Notes: a model not told the origin generated them from the sequence alone. Positions 1 through 9,612 are shown, counted from the first letter of the stretch. The stretch is 47,799 nt of DNA from Candidatus Giovannonibacteria bacterium RIFCSPLOWO2_12_FULL_43_11c (GCA_001780775.1 MFIO01000014.1:5884-53682); one strand, 5' to 3'. Made by a program: numbers and translations.

Positions 1-789
1 CCCTGCGTCTTTCGCAACTTCCAAAATCAATTTCTCGTCCAAAGGTTTTACGGTATGGCAGTTTAGAACGACGACTCCAACTCCCTCTTTTTCAAGATCC
101 TCGGCCGCGAGAATCGCATTATGAATAAGGGGACCACATGCGATTATCGCAACATCTGGTTTTTTATTTTTAGATTCAAAAAATATTTCAGCTTTTCCGA
201 TTTTAAACGGAGTCTCTGGAGTAGTACAGATGGGGGTTTTCTCTCTGGTGAATCTTAAATAGACAGGTCCATCAAATTCGGCGGCGGCAAGCGTCGCTTT
301 TTTCGCTTCCTCGGTATCACACGGCGCGATCACTGTCATATTCGGAATCACGCGCATGATTGCGATGTCCTCAATCGCTTGGTGCGTCGCGCCGTCCGGA
401 CCGACGGAAACTCCGGCGTGCGATCCTGCGATTTTCACTGGAACGTTGTTATAACAAATTGTTGTTCGGATCTGTTCCCAATTTCGTCCTGGAGAAAACA
501 TCGCGTAGCTTGAAATAAATGGGATCTTTCCGTAGTTCGCAAGGCCGGCGGCAATTGCCGCCATATTCTGCTCGGCTACGCCCATTTGAATAAATCTTTG
601 CGGAAATTTCTTGGCAAAGAGATGCATTTGTGTTGATTCCGTCAGATCAGCGCAAAGCGCGACAACTTTTTCGTTCTTCTCCCCCGCTTCAAGCAATCCC
701 TCGCCATATCCCTTCCGCGTCGGCGCCTGCTCAACAGTTTTTGGATCTAATATATTATTCGCTAGTTTTAAGTTTGGATTTATGGGCAT
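1..789 (-). CDS. tktB-like: transketolase, C-terminal subunit (partial; runs off left edge)
   Basis: Minus-strand ORF from ATG at 789 read by hand: MPINPNLKLANNILDPKTVEQAPTRKGYGEGLLEAGEKNEKVVALCADLTEST...GVAEQNMAAIAAGLA...SYAMFSPGRNWEQIR...SHAGVSVGPDGATHQAIEDIAIMR; typical transketolase pyrimidine-binding domain. No stop before position 1. Confidence 0.93.
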   Translation of the reverse strand, partial: MPINPNLKLANNILDPKTVEQAPTRKGYGEGLLEAGEKNEKVVALCADLTESTQMHLFAKKFPQRFIQMGVAEQNMAAIAAGLANYGKIPFISSYAMFSPGRNWEQIRTTICYNNVPVKIAGSHAGVSVGPDGATHQAIEDIAIMRVIPNMTVIAPCDTEEAKKATLAAAEFDGPVYLRFTREKTPICTTPETPFKIGKAEIFFESKNKKPDVAIIACGPLIHNAILAAEDLEKEGVGVVVLNCHTVKPLDEKLILEVAKDAG

Positions 790-790
790 G

Positions 791-1471
791 TCATTTCAAA
801 AATTTTATCGTTGAAACAATCTCATTAAAAGTATTGATAATTTCTTTGCCAGACTTCAATGGTGTTCCATTCTCATTGGTTACCAAAGTTACTATAGATA
901 TATAAAAATCTTCGCTTAGTGCTTTCAAAAAATAAGCCGTGAGTTGTTGCTGTTTATCCAATTGCAGTTGCCCAGTACGAATTTCTCTGACATATTTTAG
1001 GCCGAATTTATTTTCTAATTCCTTACATTCAACTACATGTGTTCCGATGGGGCACCCACTGTATGGTTCTGCGCCTACTCCCCAATAAGAATAATAAATA
1101 TCAATTCCAACTTCTAGGTTATTAGGATCAGTCAAAGCATAAATTGTTTCCACTTGCCTTTCTTTTTTTTCGAGCATCCAGGTTTCGGGGTATTTCACCT
1201 CAAACCCGTATTTTTCGTTGCGGTAGGTTTTCCAATTAATATCGGCAATATCGAAGTTCGACTTCGATAGATCGGGGCAATCCGCAAATTCGCAATTTGG
1301 GCCGATTCGGCCTACGGCCGAGCCATCGGGGCAGAGTTTGGCCTCTTGAGTACAGGCGATTTGTTGGGGCACGCTTGCAAAATAATATCTATATGCAAAT
1401 GCGGAAAATCCCGCAAACGCCAAAAGCCCAATCCAGAAAAATATGGTCGCGTGGTGATGAGTGAATTTCAT
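791..1471 (-). CDS. membrane-anchored hypothetical protein with CxxxxKxCPDGS...PNCEFADCP motif
   Basis: 226-aa ORF; N-terminal TM; CTQEAKLCPDGSAVGRIGPNCEFADCPD motif followed by a PsbP-like segment (YGFEVKYPETW). Confidence 0.75.
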   Translation of the reverse strand: MKFTHHHATIFFWIGLLAFAGFSAFAYRYYFASVPQQIACTQEAKLCPDGSAVGRIGPNCEFADCPDLSKSNFDIADINWKTYRNEKYGFEVKYPETWMLEKKERQVETIYALTDPNNLEVGIDIYYSYWGVGAEPYSGCPIGTHVVECKELENKFGLKYVREIRTGQLQLDKQQQLTAYFLKALSEDFYISIVTLVTNENGTPLKSGKEIINTFNEIVSTIKFLK

Positions 1472-2751
1472 TTCGGTTCTTCGGAAGAATTCTTTTTTAT
1501 ATTCGTAACAATCCTTAAAAGAAGAAAAGCTAATATTGCTACGACTACCCCAAGAATCGTCTGGAGAAGATACGGGGAACGCTCGGAAAGCGGAGGCGGA
1601 GGTGGCACTTTTTCAACAAACGCTGGATTTTTTCCAACAGTCGCCACTTTGACTTGGTTCAAACCATTCAAATCAACATACTTTGAAATACTTTCGATAT
1701 CATATTGCGGTCTTTTGGCATCTTTATTCCCGAGATAAAGGTAATATTCTTTCGAAGGATTGAAGTTGAATAGAATTCTTCGGACAAGTCCTGTTATTTT
1801 TGCGCCGGAAATTTCTATCGGCCTATCATCGCGGTTTAAGATAGAAATCTTCAGATAGCGCTTATTGGATTCGGGATAAGAAAATTCCAAATTGGATCCG
1901 ATAAATTTTAGAGTATTTACTGAAAAAATATACGCATAACCGATTGCCCTCCAACTAATTTTATCATCACTTTCATAAATCTGGACAGCCCTGCTAAAAT
2001 TGTCGCTTGTTGTTTCGATCGCAACCTTGCCATGCGGTATCCCGTTCGCGCTTAAGTCCAATATAACGTCCGTTGCCTTATCTGTTGAATTCTGAAGTAT
2101 TTCAACGGCTGGCAAATAGGAAATATCGCGAGCAGAAACCGAAACTTGCGTTGAAACAATCCCACCTGAAATCTTAAGTGGAGTTTCTCCTTGGTTCAAT
2201 ATAGTCACGCGCAAGTATCTGAAGGTTCCTTCAGGATAATAGACAGTCGTATCGCGAACTGATACCGGCTTAATATCACGAACAGTGTAATCGAAAATCT
2301 GTCCGCGTGGATTCAAAGTTCTCCATACGGATTGGTCATTTGATCCTTCAATTTCGACAATTCTTCTGAAGTTTTCAGAGCCAGTCTGGATTGTAACAGA
2401 ATTATGGAATTCTCCCTTCGCACCTACATCCAAAATAAAAGAGGACGACTGATCGCTCGAAGACAAATTAAACATCCTCGAAGCAATATTGCGAATCGAA
2501 CTCTGTTCTTTTTCGATTGCAACCATATATGAAACTTCCCCATCTTGATTTATAATACGCAGATCAGAAAGATCAGATTTTAGGTACGAAAATATCGACG
2601 ATGGCAATTCAAGAGTTACAAATCCTGAAACGGAACCTCCTAGAATTCGCGCTCTATATTCCCAATCCGCAGTGGAAAAATCAGCGAAAGCGGGCTCAAC
2701 CAAAAACAACATTAATAAAAGCGATGAGCCTATAAAACTTTTCTTGATCAT
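1468..2751 (-). CDS. DUF3999-like exported protein
   Basis: 427 aa; signal peptide, duplicated discoidin-like segments, C-terminal TM; adjacent to and overlapping a DUF2339-like gene, a known pairing. Confidence 0.75.
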   Translation of the reverse strand: MIKKSFIGSSLLLMLFLVEPAFADFSTADWEYRARILGGSVSGFVTLELPSSIFSYLKSDLSDLRIINQDGEVSYMVAIEKEQSSIRNIASRMFNLSSSDQSSSFILDVGAKGEFHNSVTIQTGSENFRRIVEIEGSNDQSVWRTLNPRGQIFDYTVRDIKPVSVRDTTVYYPEGTFRYLRVTILNQGETPLKISGGIVSTQVSVSARDISYLPAVEILQNSTDKATDVILDLSANGIPHGKVAIETTSDNFSRAVQIYESDDKISWRAIGYAYIFSVNTLKFIGSNLEFSYPESNKRYLKISILNRDDRPIEISGAKITGLVRRILFNFNPSKEYYLYLGNKDAKRPQYDIESISKYVDLNGLNQVKVATVGKNPAFVEKVPPPPPLSERSPYLLQTILGVVVAILAFLLLRIVTNIKKNSSEEPK

Positions 2752-4568
2752 ATAGTTAATTTTTGAGATGCTCCTTCAAGTCGGGATCTAAACTTAAAAT
2801 ATAGATAGGAAGCTAAGAGTAAAATAACGCCCAGCACCATGAAGGACATTATTCGAAGCGGAGGCGAGAGAACAGTCAAATCGACTAAGAATACCTTGCC
2901 AATCGTAATGCCAAATAATATAAGAGCCGTCCAACGCAGATAAGCGCTTCTCTTCATTATTCCTAAAGTTATCAGAAGTATCGCATATAAAGTCCAAAAA
3001 ACTGATATTGTCGCGTTTTTCCGGTTTGTTACCGATTTATGCTGTTCGGTCAACTGATTTTGATATACGTTATAGGAATCGTTGTAATAATTCCCTGGCA
3101 CGAAAGATTGCTCCTGTTTAGATCTCATATCATTATTTAGGCTGTAAAGTTTTGCTTCGAAAAAATACGAAATCTCCGAAGTGATCGCTATAAGGATCAG
3201 CAAATTTAAAACGGTTGCGAGAAAAAATTGCGTTCCTTTTTCAAATTGAGTGAATTTTTCTCTATTTTGAATAGCAATATAAGCCATAAGGCTCGAACCT
3301 AAAATAATCATCAGGTAGGTAAAGAATCGCTTATTAAAGAAAATTATAAATGAATTTAGTTGTAGGTTAAGGCTGTCATACGCAAAAAGGCGAATCAGGG
3401 AAATAATTAAGACGCCGAGTGAAAAAATCCGCATGCCCTCGTTCCTGAGGTATGCTCCCAGCGCAAATAAGAGCGCGGCTTCTATTGCCCATGCAATGGT
3501 AATTGCATTTTGCTTAAGCTCGAGAGGAATCGCGATCGTCAGAAAGACAACAGCGATTGCGCCCAAGAACAATGTTAATTTCTTATCTTCCGATCTCAAA
3601 TTAGATGCAATGTAGGCAAGCAAAATATAGAATGCTCCCAATATAACCGCTATAAAGCCGAGCGACAATTCATATTTCGCCTGCAGAAGAAAATAGAGCC
3701 ATCCAAAATACCAAGCCGGATTGATTGTTAATATGAATAAATCGTTCGAATCGGCGAGTTTCTTGTTGGCTATATTGGCGATAACCCCAGCCAAAGCATA
3801 AATGACATAAAATGCCGAAAGAACGAAAATCGCAAAAAAGAGCTTTTCCGTTTTATAATAGGATCCATACCATGAGATGAAGTTTAGGATGGTCAGCACA
3901 AATCCCAGCTGGATTAACGCATGCCATTTCTTGAAAAACGCGACGGCAAGCACCGTAAGATTTAATATAGCGAGATACATGAAAAATCCGAAATCATTGG
4001 AAACGCCGGTTGAAAGCAGAAAAGGAGTTAGAAAACCGCCGAAAATCGATATCGCCGAAATTGGTATCGCGTCTACCCAAACCGCTAGAACAACTCCGAA
4101 TAGCGTGATTAGAGACATAAATCCAAAAGCCGTTCCCTGTCCGATGAAATCGTAATACCAAAAAGCGCCGTAAGTTGAAAGGTATAAAAGCCCGAGGCCC
4201 CCGCCGGACAAAATGAAAGAATATTTTACAAGACGCGGCCTCAAATATTCCCCGAGGAATATCAGTAAAACCCCTCCTACAACTCCCATCGCAACTCTGC
4301 CTGCAGGGCCAATTAAACCATTCTCAAAAGCATATTTGAGAAAGAAGCTTGTACCGAAAAGAATGGCGACAACACCAACAATTCCCAAAATCCATCGTCC
4401 GATGTAACTTTCCACATCCCCTTTGGGAATCTGAGGCGACGACGAAGGTATATATTTTTCTGGCTGGGGAGGCTTTTCTTGCCCAGGCATTACATCCTGC
4501 CTAATATTTAGGACACGCTCAATAGCAGAAAGTCGATTTTCCAGATCTCCAAGTCTCTTATCGTCCAT
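2748..4568 (-). CDS. DUF2339 family multi-pass membrane protein
   Basis: 606 aa; coiled-coil N-terminus then many TM helices; GRWILGIVGVVAILFGTSFFLKYAFENGLIGPAGRV is typical of DUF2339. Confidence 0.85.
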   Translation of the reverse strand: MDDKRLGDLENRLSAIERVLNIRQDVMPGQEKPPQPEKYIPSSSPQIPKGDVESYIGRWILGIVGVVAILFGTSFFLKYAFENGLIGPAGRVAMGVVGGVLLIFLGEYLRPRLVKYSFILSGGGLGLLYLSTYGAFWYYDFIGQGTAFGFMSLITLFGVVLAVWVDAIPISAISIFGGFLTPFLLSTGVSNDFGFFMYLAILNLTVLAVAFFKKWHALIQLGFVLTILNFISWYGSYYKTEKLFFAIFVLSAFYVIYALAGVIANIANKKLADSNDLFILTINPAWYFGWLYFLLQAKYELSLGFIAVILGAFYILLAYIASNLRSEDKKLTLFLGAIAVVFLTIAIPLELKQNAITIAWAIEAALLFALGAYLRNEGMRIFSLGVLIISLIRLFAYDSLNLQLNSFIIFFNKRFFTYLMIILGSSLMAYIAIQNREKFTQFEKGTQFFLATVLNLLILIAITSEISYFFEAKLYSLNNDMRSKQEQSFVPGNYYNDSYNVYQNQLTEQHKSVTNRKNATISVFWTLYAILLITLGIMKRSAYLRWTALILFGITIGKVFLVDLTVLSPPLRIMSFMVLGVILLLASYLYFKFRSRLEGASQKLTI

Positions 4569-4688
4569 TGATGTATTATGAAATGAATCAAATTAATAAG
4601 CAAATCTAAAAACTACCGACCGATTTTTCCGGGCAAGCTTATTTGAGAAACTGGTGATGCGGGCATTTGCACCGAAACAGTAGCCATT

Positions 4689-5549
4689 TTACTGGTGCTC
4701 ACTTGTGATTTTGCCGCCGAGCGTTCTCAATTCGTTCAAGAATTTCACCGCCTGTTCTTTATTTGGCGGGATTCCGTGCCACCTGTAATCAAACTCTATT
4801 TCTTTAATGCCCTTCCCAGGAATCGTGTGCGCGATAATCATGGTCGGCTTTTCGTAAATCGCTTTCGCCTCTTCAACCGCGTTAACGATTTCCTCGAAAT
4901 TATGCCCGTCGATTTCCAAAACGTGCCAGTTAAACGCCTCATATTTCGCACGAAGAGATTCAAGCGGCATTATATCTTCCGTCATCCCGTCGATCTGAAT
5001 ATTATTCCTGTCGATAATTCCGGTTAAATTCGAAAGTTTATTTTTCCCCGCGAACATTGCGGATTCCCAAATAATCCCGCAATCCTGTTCTCCATCGCCC
5101 ATAAAACAATACGTGCGAAATTTTTTATTATCCATTCTCGCGCCATATGCTATTCCAACCGCTTGCCCAAACCCAGATCCGAGCGGACCAGAAGTTATTT
5201 CAATCCCCGGAAGCGCTCCCCTATGGGGATGCCCCTGCAAACGCGTCCCAAATTTTCGGAGAGTTTTCAGCTCCTCTATTGGAAAATACCCTGCGTGCGC
5301 GAGCGTTGCGTATTGCACAGGGCAAATGTGCCCATTCGAAAGTACCAAGCGATCCCGCTCTTCCAATAAGGGATTTCTCGGGTCGTGATTTAAAATATGA
5401 AAATAAAAAGCCGTAAAAATGTCGGCCATTCCCAACGGCCCCGCCGTATGCCCAGATCCAGCCTCAACGAGCATCTCAATAATCGACTCGCGAATATCAT
5501 TCGCCTTTTTTTCTAAAAATTTGATTTTATCGTCGTGGAGATGCGACAT
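4689..5549 (-). CDS. tktA-like: transketolase, N-terminal (TPP-binding) subunit
   Basis: 286 aa; GDGEQDCGIIWESAMFAGKNKLSNLTGIIDRNNIQIDG TPP-binding motif. Confidence 0.95.
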   Translation of the reverse strand: MSHLHDDKIKFLEKKANDIRESIIEMLVEAGSGHTAGPLGMADIFTAFYFHILNHDPRNPLLEERDRLVLSNGHICPVQYATLAHAGYFPIEELKTLRKFGTRLQGHPHRGALPGIEITSGPLGSGFGQAVGIAYGARMDNKKFRTYCFMGDGEQDCGIIWESAMFAGKNKLSNLTGIIDRNNIQIDGMTEDIMPLESLRAKYEAFNWHVLEIDGHNFEEIVNAVEEAKAIYEKPTMIIAHTIPGKGIKEIEFDYRWHGIPPNKEQAVKFLNELRTLGGKITSEHQ

Positions 5550-5552
5550 AGC

Positions 5553-5807
5553 TCAATTATAATCACTTTCTCCTTTTTTAATAAATATATCAACTACATC
5601 TATCTCTGCTTTTCCTAAAATAAAAAGAATTCGCCATCTACCGACGCGGATTCTATATCCAGCGGTATGGCCTTCTAATTTTTTCGTATTCGTGGGAAAT
5701 GCTCCTTTTTGCAAAATATTGATAGCTATTCTTATTCTCTTTTGGTCTTTTTTGCTAGCAGATTCAAAGCCCTTAATGGCTCTGGGCCTAAAGAAAATCT
5801 CTGCCAT
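5553..5807 (-). CDS. RelE/ParE-type toxin
   Basis: 84 aa; FRPRAIKGFESASKKDQKRI...KLEGHTAGYRIRVGRWRILF...VVDIFIKKGE. Confidence 0.9.
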   Translation of the reverse strand: MAEIFFRPRAIKGFESASKKDQKRIRIAINILQKGAFPTNTKKLEGHTAGYRIRVGRWRILFILGKAEIDVVDIFIKKGESDYN

Positions 5808-5812
5808 AAAAA

Positions 5813-6019
5813 TTACAAACTTGAAAATTTAATCCTCTTTTTGTTCTTGGGATCTCGTAGTGCCTCTTTTAATCTTGCGGAATCCTCTGCGTCTTCCATT
5901 ACCATCTCTAATCTCTGATATGTCTTCCAATCCAAAATGACATAGCGCGGGTTACCGCGTTCTTTTATTACAGCCGGCTTGCCGCTCTTTATTGCTTTTG
6001 AAATAGTAGCTAAAGTCAT
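5813..6019 (-). CDS. Phd/YefM-type antitoxin
   Basis: 68 aa; GKPAVIKERGNPRYVILDWKTYQRLE; directly upstream of the RelE-type toxin. Confidence 0.85.
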   Translation of the reverse strand: MTLATISKAIKSGKPAVIKERGNPRYVILDWKTYQRLEMVMEDAEDSARLKEALRDPKNKKRIKFSSL

Positions 6020-6089
6020 AATTCTATATTAAACGTTTTTAATCGAGAATTCAAACTGGAATTTTCTTTTACTTACCCGCCTGAATACG

Positions 6090-6332
6090 CTAACTTTTGA
6101 CAGGTCGTCGTGGTAATGTAGCATATTTACTTTTCCAATAAGATCTCCCTGAAATGCCGCCTGCAATTGCCAAGATATAGGGCATAAAAAAACCCACCAA
6201 AAAAGGTAAGCCAGGGCCTTTAGAAATTGGGGATTGTGTAAAGTAATAAATAATTACGAGTCCCGCAAAATAACCAATGATACATCCAGAAACAATATAA
6301 GGCCAAGACCAAGGTTTTTCGTTATTAGACAT
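6090..6332 (-). CDS. small membrane protein, hypothetical
   Basis: 80 aa, two predicted TM segments; start overlaps rpe 3' end by 8 nt. Confidence 0.6.
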   Translation of the reverse strand: MSNNEKPWSWPYIVSGCIIGYFAGLVIIYYFTQSPISKGPGLPFLVGFFMPYILAIAGGISGRSYWKSKYATLPRRPVKS

Positions 6333-6954
6333 TTTTTAAATTATTTATCGCTTCTTCTATATTTTTTGACCCGAAAATATAATTCGCGGAAACAAGGATG
6401 TTGGCACCGGCTTCAACGCACTTCTTTCCAGTTTCAAGATTAATTCCACCGTCTGCTTCAATTATAGCTTTTGGATGGGATTCGCGGATGTGCTTAATTT
6501 TATCCAAAATCTCTGTCTTAAATGCCTGTCCTGCGTGCCCAGGATAAACCGCAAGCGTTTGCACTAAATCCGCTTTCGCGCAAAAAGACTCCAATTTCCT
6601 CCAATCTGTCTCGGGACGTATTGCCACGCCGACTTCTTTTTTTTCTTCTTTGATTTTATTTAAAACAAATTCCGGGTCGTGCGCCGCCTCGGCATGGAAA
6701 ATAATCCTATCCACTTTCGGTAAAACCCAATCTTGCCACCGTGTGTCCATATCAGCAATCATCAAATGCACTTCGATCAAAAGCGGCGTTTCGAGCGTTG
6801 ATAAATCCGATGCATTATGCCAAAGCGTATTGAGAGTAAATGTTCCGTCCGCAATATCCAAATGCACCCATTTTGAAAAAGGCTCAACAAGCTTGATTTT
6901 ACTTTTTACCTCTTCAAAACTCTCGGCGTTAATCGCTGGAATGACTTCAATCAT
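6325..6954 (-). CDS. rpe: ribulose-phosphate 3-epimerase
   Basis: 209 aa; WVHLDIADGTF, EVHLMIAD, QTLAVYPGHAGQAF, EADGGINLETG. Confidence 0.93.
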   Translation of the reverse strand: MIEVIPAINAESFEEVKSKIKLVEPFSKWVHLDIADGTFTLNTLWHNASDLSTLETPLLIEVHLMIADMDTRWQDWVLPKVDRIIFHAEAAHDPEFVLNKIKEEKKEVGVAIRPETDWRKLESFCAKADLVQTLAVYPGHAGQAFKTEILDKIKHIRESHPKAIIEADGGINLETGKKCVEAGANILVSANYIFGSKNIEEAINNLKNV

Positions 6955-8585
6955 TTTTTCTTTGAAATCACAGCTTTTATGAATTCTCTAAAAAGCGGAT
7001 GGGGATTTAGCGGGCGAGATTTAAATTCCGGATGAAATTGCGTGCCAAGAAAAAATGGATGGTCTTTCAATTCTATAATTTCAACCAGCCCCGATTCCGT
7101 ATTGATTCCGGATGTCACAAGTCCCTTTGATTCTAAAATACTTCGAAGCGCTTCGTTGAATTCGTAACGATGTCGATGCCGTTCATAAACTGTTCTTACT
7201 CCGTAAGCACGGCGCGCGATAGTTTTATCCTTGAGGCGGCAGGCATACGCTCCCAACCTCATCGTCCCCCCCATTTTCCCGGAAAAAACCTTCTCCTTCT
7301 GCTCCGCCATCAAATCAATCACGGGATATTTGGTCCTCGCGTTAACTTCCGTGGTATTCGCCCCCTTCATGCCCGCGACATTTCTCGCAAATTCTATCAC
7401 CGCCAACTGCATCCCGTAGCAAAGGCCGAGGTACGGCTTTTTATTTTTTCTGGCGAAAGTTATTGCTTTTATTTTTCCTTCAATACCTCTTGATCCAAAT
7501 CCTCCCGGGACTATTATTCCATCCAATTTTCCAAGCTCTTCTTTCATCCTCTCTGGATTTTTTTCATATGCTTCCGCGTCCAACCAAAAGATTTTTGGAA
7601 TTCTCCCAAATTGCCACGAAGCATGTTTGATTGCCTCGATAACGGAAATGTACGAATCAGAGAGAGTAAATTTACCTGTTCCGAAATATTTTCCAACAAT
7701 CCCAATGTTAACTTCCTTTTTTGAAAAAAGAGCTTTCCTGACCATTCTCGCCCATTCTTTCATATCGCGCTTCCCTTCTTTCATGTCGAATTTTTTCAAA
7801 ATTTTAGCGCCGAGTTTTTCTTTTTCTAAATTAAGGGGCACCTGGTAAATATTTTCTATATCAGGAGCGGAGATAACATCCTCCGGATGCACGTTGCAAA
7901 ACACGGAAAGTTTTTTCTTCCGCGGTTCGTCCAGGGGAACTTCGGCTCGGGCGATTATGAAGTCCGGCTGGATCCCCACGGAATTTAACGCGCGGACAGC
8001 GTGCTGCGTCGGTTTCGTTTTCATCTCTCCGATCTTTGTCGGTATCGGGAAATAGCTTATCAGCATGAATAAAACATCCTTCGGGGATTTCAGGTGCATC
8101 ATCCGAGCCGCTTCTAAAAATAAAATGTTTTCGTATTCCCCCGCGGTCCCTCCGATCTCAACTAAAACAAAATCGGCCTTTGATTTCCTGGCCGCTAATT
8201 TTAGTCTCCTTATAACTTCTTCTGGGACATGCGGAACGATTTGAACGCAATCCCCGTTATATTTCAAAGCCCTCTCTTTCTCTATAACAGAAAGATAAAC
8301 CGAACCGGAAGTCATGTAATTCTCCGAGAAAATGTTTTCGTCCAAAAATCTTTCGTAGTTTCCGATATCCTGGTCGGTTTCCATTCCGTCTTCAGTCACA
8401 AAAACTTCGCCGTGTTCGATTGGATTCATCGTGCCGGCGTCAACGTTAAGATACGGATCGATTTTTACGCAAGTTGTTTTATATCCCTTAGACTTTAAAA
8501 TCCTCGCCGTTGAAGCCGATGCAATCCCTTTGCCGATGCCGGACATCACTCCGCCAATTACAAAAATAAACCTTGGGCTGGGCAT
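6951..8585 (-). CDS. pyrG: CTP synthase
   Basis: 544 aa; FIFVIGGVMSGIGKGIASAS N-terminus, GlnGAT domain with PYLGLCYGMQLAVIEFARN. Confidence 0.98.
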   Translation of the reverse strand: MPSPRFIFVIGGVMSGIGKGIASASTARILKSKGYKTTCVKIDPYLNVDAGTMNPIEHGEVFVTEDGMETDQDIGNYERFLDENIFSENYMTSGSVYLSVIEKERALKYNGDCVQIVPHVPEEVIRRLKLAARKSKADFVLVEIGGTAGEYENILFLEAARMMHLKSPKDVLFMLISYFPIPTKIGEMKTKPTQHAVRALNSVGIQPDFIIARAEVPLDEPRKKKLSVFCNVHPEDVISAPDIENIYQVPLNLEKEKLGAKILKKFDMKEGKRDMKEWARMVRKALFSKKEVNIGIVGKYFGTGKFTLSDSYISVIEAIKHASWQFGRIPKIFWLDAEAYEKNPERMKEELGKLDGIIVPGGFGSRGIEGKIKAITFARKNKKPYLGLCYGMQLAVIEFARNVAGMKGANTTEVNARTKYPVIDLMAEQKEKVFSGKMGGTMRLGAYACRLKDKTIARRAYGVRTVYERHRHRYEFNEALRSILESKGLVTSGINTESGLVEIIELKDHPFFLGTQFHPEFKSRPLNPHPLFREFIKAVISKKK

Positions 8586-8614
8586 AAAATATTTGACCTA
8601 TTTTAGGATACCAC

Positions 8615-9067
8615 CTACAGGTCTAGCTTTTCAATACGCCTTTGATGCCGTCCCCCGCCAAAAGGTGTGGACAAGAAAATTTCAACCGCTTTTTTGGCCT
8701 CCTCCTCGGAAATTAGCCGTGCACCTAACGATAAAACGTTGGAATCATTATCTTGCCGGGCCAGTTTAACCGTCTCGAGCCCGCTATCCGGCGAACCGCC
8801 GTAGTACACCTCCGCACGGACGTGTTTGAAGCGATTCGCCTCAATCGCCTCCCCCTGCCCCGAGCCGCCGATGACAATACCTCTAGAATTTTCCGGATCT
8901 TTGGAAACGGCTTCCGCCACGAGTTTAATAAAATCCGGATAATCGTCTTCGGGATCAAGTTTAAAGGCACCTTTATCCTCAACTTCGTGCCCTTTTTCTT
9001 TGAGATAAGCTATGAGTTTACTTTTCAACTCAAACCCCGCGTGATCCGATCCAATATAGATTTTCAT
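8615..9067 (-). CDS. rpiB: ribose-5-phosphate isomerase B
   Basis: 150 aa; MKIYIGSDHAGFELKSKLIAYLKEKGHEVEDKG. Confidence 0.95.
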   Translation of the reverse strand: MKIYIGSDHAGFELKSKLIAYLKEKGHEVEDKGAFKLDPEDDYPDFIKLVAEAVSKDPENSRGIVIGGSGQGEAIEANRFKHVRAEVYYGGSPDSGLETVKLARQDNDSNVLSLGARLISEEEAKKAVEIFLSTPFGGGRHQRRIEKLDL

Positions 9068-9070
9068 AAA

Positions 9071-9337
9071 CTATTTATACGCTCCACCACGCCAATCAAT
9101 AACGTCGATGAAAATTGATGAGTTGTCAAAATTAAATTTTGCGATGATCCTAATCTCACCTTTTCTGATGCGATGGAATTCGTCCCATTTTTCCTTCATC
9201 TTTTTGATATCTATATTCACTTTCTCGCCTTGAAACTTTTTTATCGAAAGACTTAATAGTTCAAGAATGTCATCTTTTGGAATTCTATTTTGTTTTAAAA
9301 ATTTCTCCGATCGCGCTGAAAAATCTATCCGCCACAT
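9071..9337 (-). CDS. RelE/HigB-like toxin
   Basis: ORF track gives 9071..9382; internal ATG at 9337 (MWRIDFSARSEKFLKQNRIPKDDI...) overlaps the upstream stop as TAATG, so the shorter form is preferred. Confidence 0.7.
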   Translation of the reverse strand: MWRIDFSARSEKFLKQNRIPKDDILELLSLSIKKFQGEKVNIDIKKMKEKWDEFHRIRKGEIRIIAKFNFDNSSIFIDVIDWRGGAYK

Positions 9338-9531
9338 TACAGTTCTACTTGATAGCTTCGCGAGGCTTTGCGTGAAGGCCATTTGTAGAGCTTGACGATA
9401 TTTTTCTGTTCCGCTTCTGATACATAAGGGATTAAAAACGCGCCCAACTTTATCATCTGAGCATCCATAGCCTCTTTTACGCCTTCTTTAATCAAAAGTT
9501 TTATTTTTTTATCGTCTAATTTTAACGCCAT
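9337..9531 (-). CDS. putative antitoxin of the adjacent RelE-like toxin
   Basis: 64 aa; small ORF directly upstream of the toxin with a 1-nt overlap. Confidence 0.6.
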   Translation of the reverse strand: MALKLDDKKIKLLIKEGVKEAMDAQMIKLGAFLIPYVSEAEQKNIVKLYKWPSRKASRSYQVEL

Positions 9532-9533
9532 AT

Positions 9534-9605
9534 TTAGTTTATATCACAGCTTATAAAAGTTTTCAACTCAAACCCCGCGTGATCAGAACCAATATAGATT
9601 TTCAT
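9534..9605 (-). pseudogene. 5' remnant of rpiB (MKIYIGSDHAGFELKTFISCDIN*)
   Basis: 9560-9605 matches 9022-9067 at 44/46 positions; the two differences are synonymous (GGA/GGT, TCG/TCT); reading frame then hits a stop. Confidence 0.85.
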
Positions 9606-9612
9606 ATCTGAT

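Noticed and set aside
9022-9605. Simple transposon target-site duplication
   Set aside because: 46 bp is unusually long, carries two synonymous differences, and no transposase lies between the copies; recombination or imported-allele models fit better.
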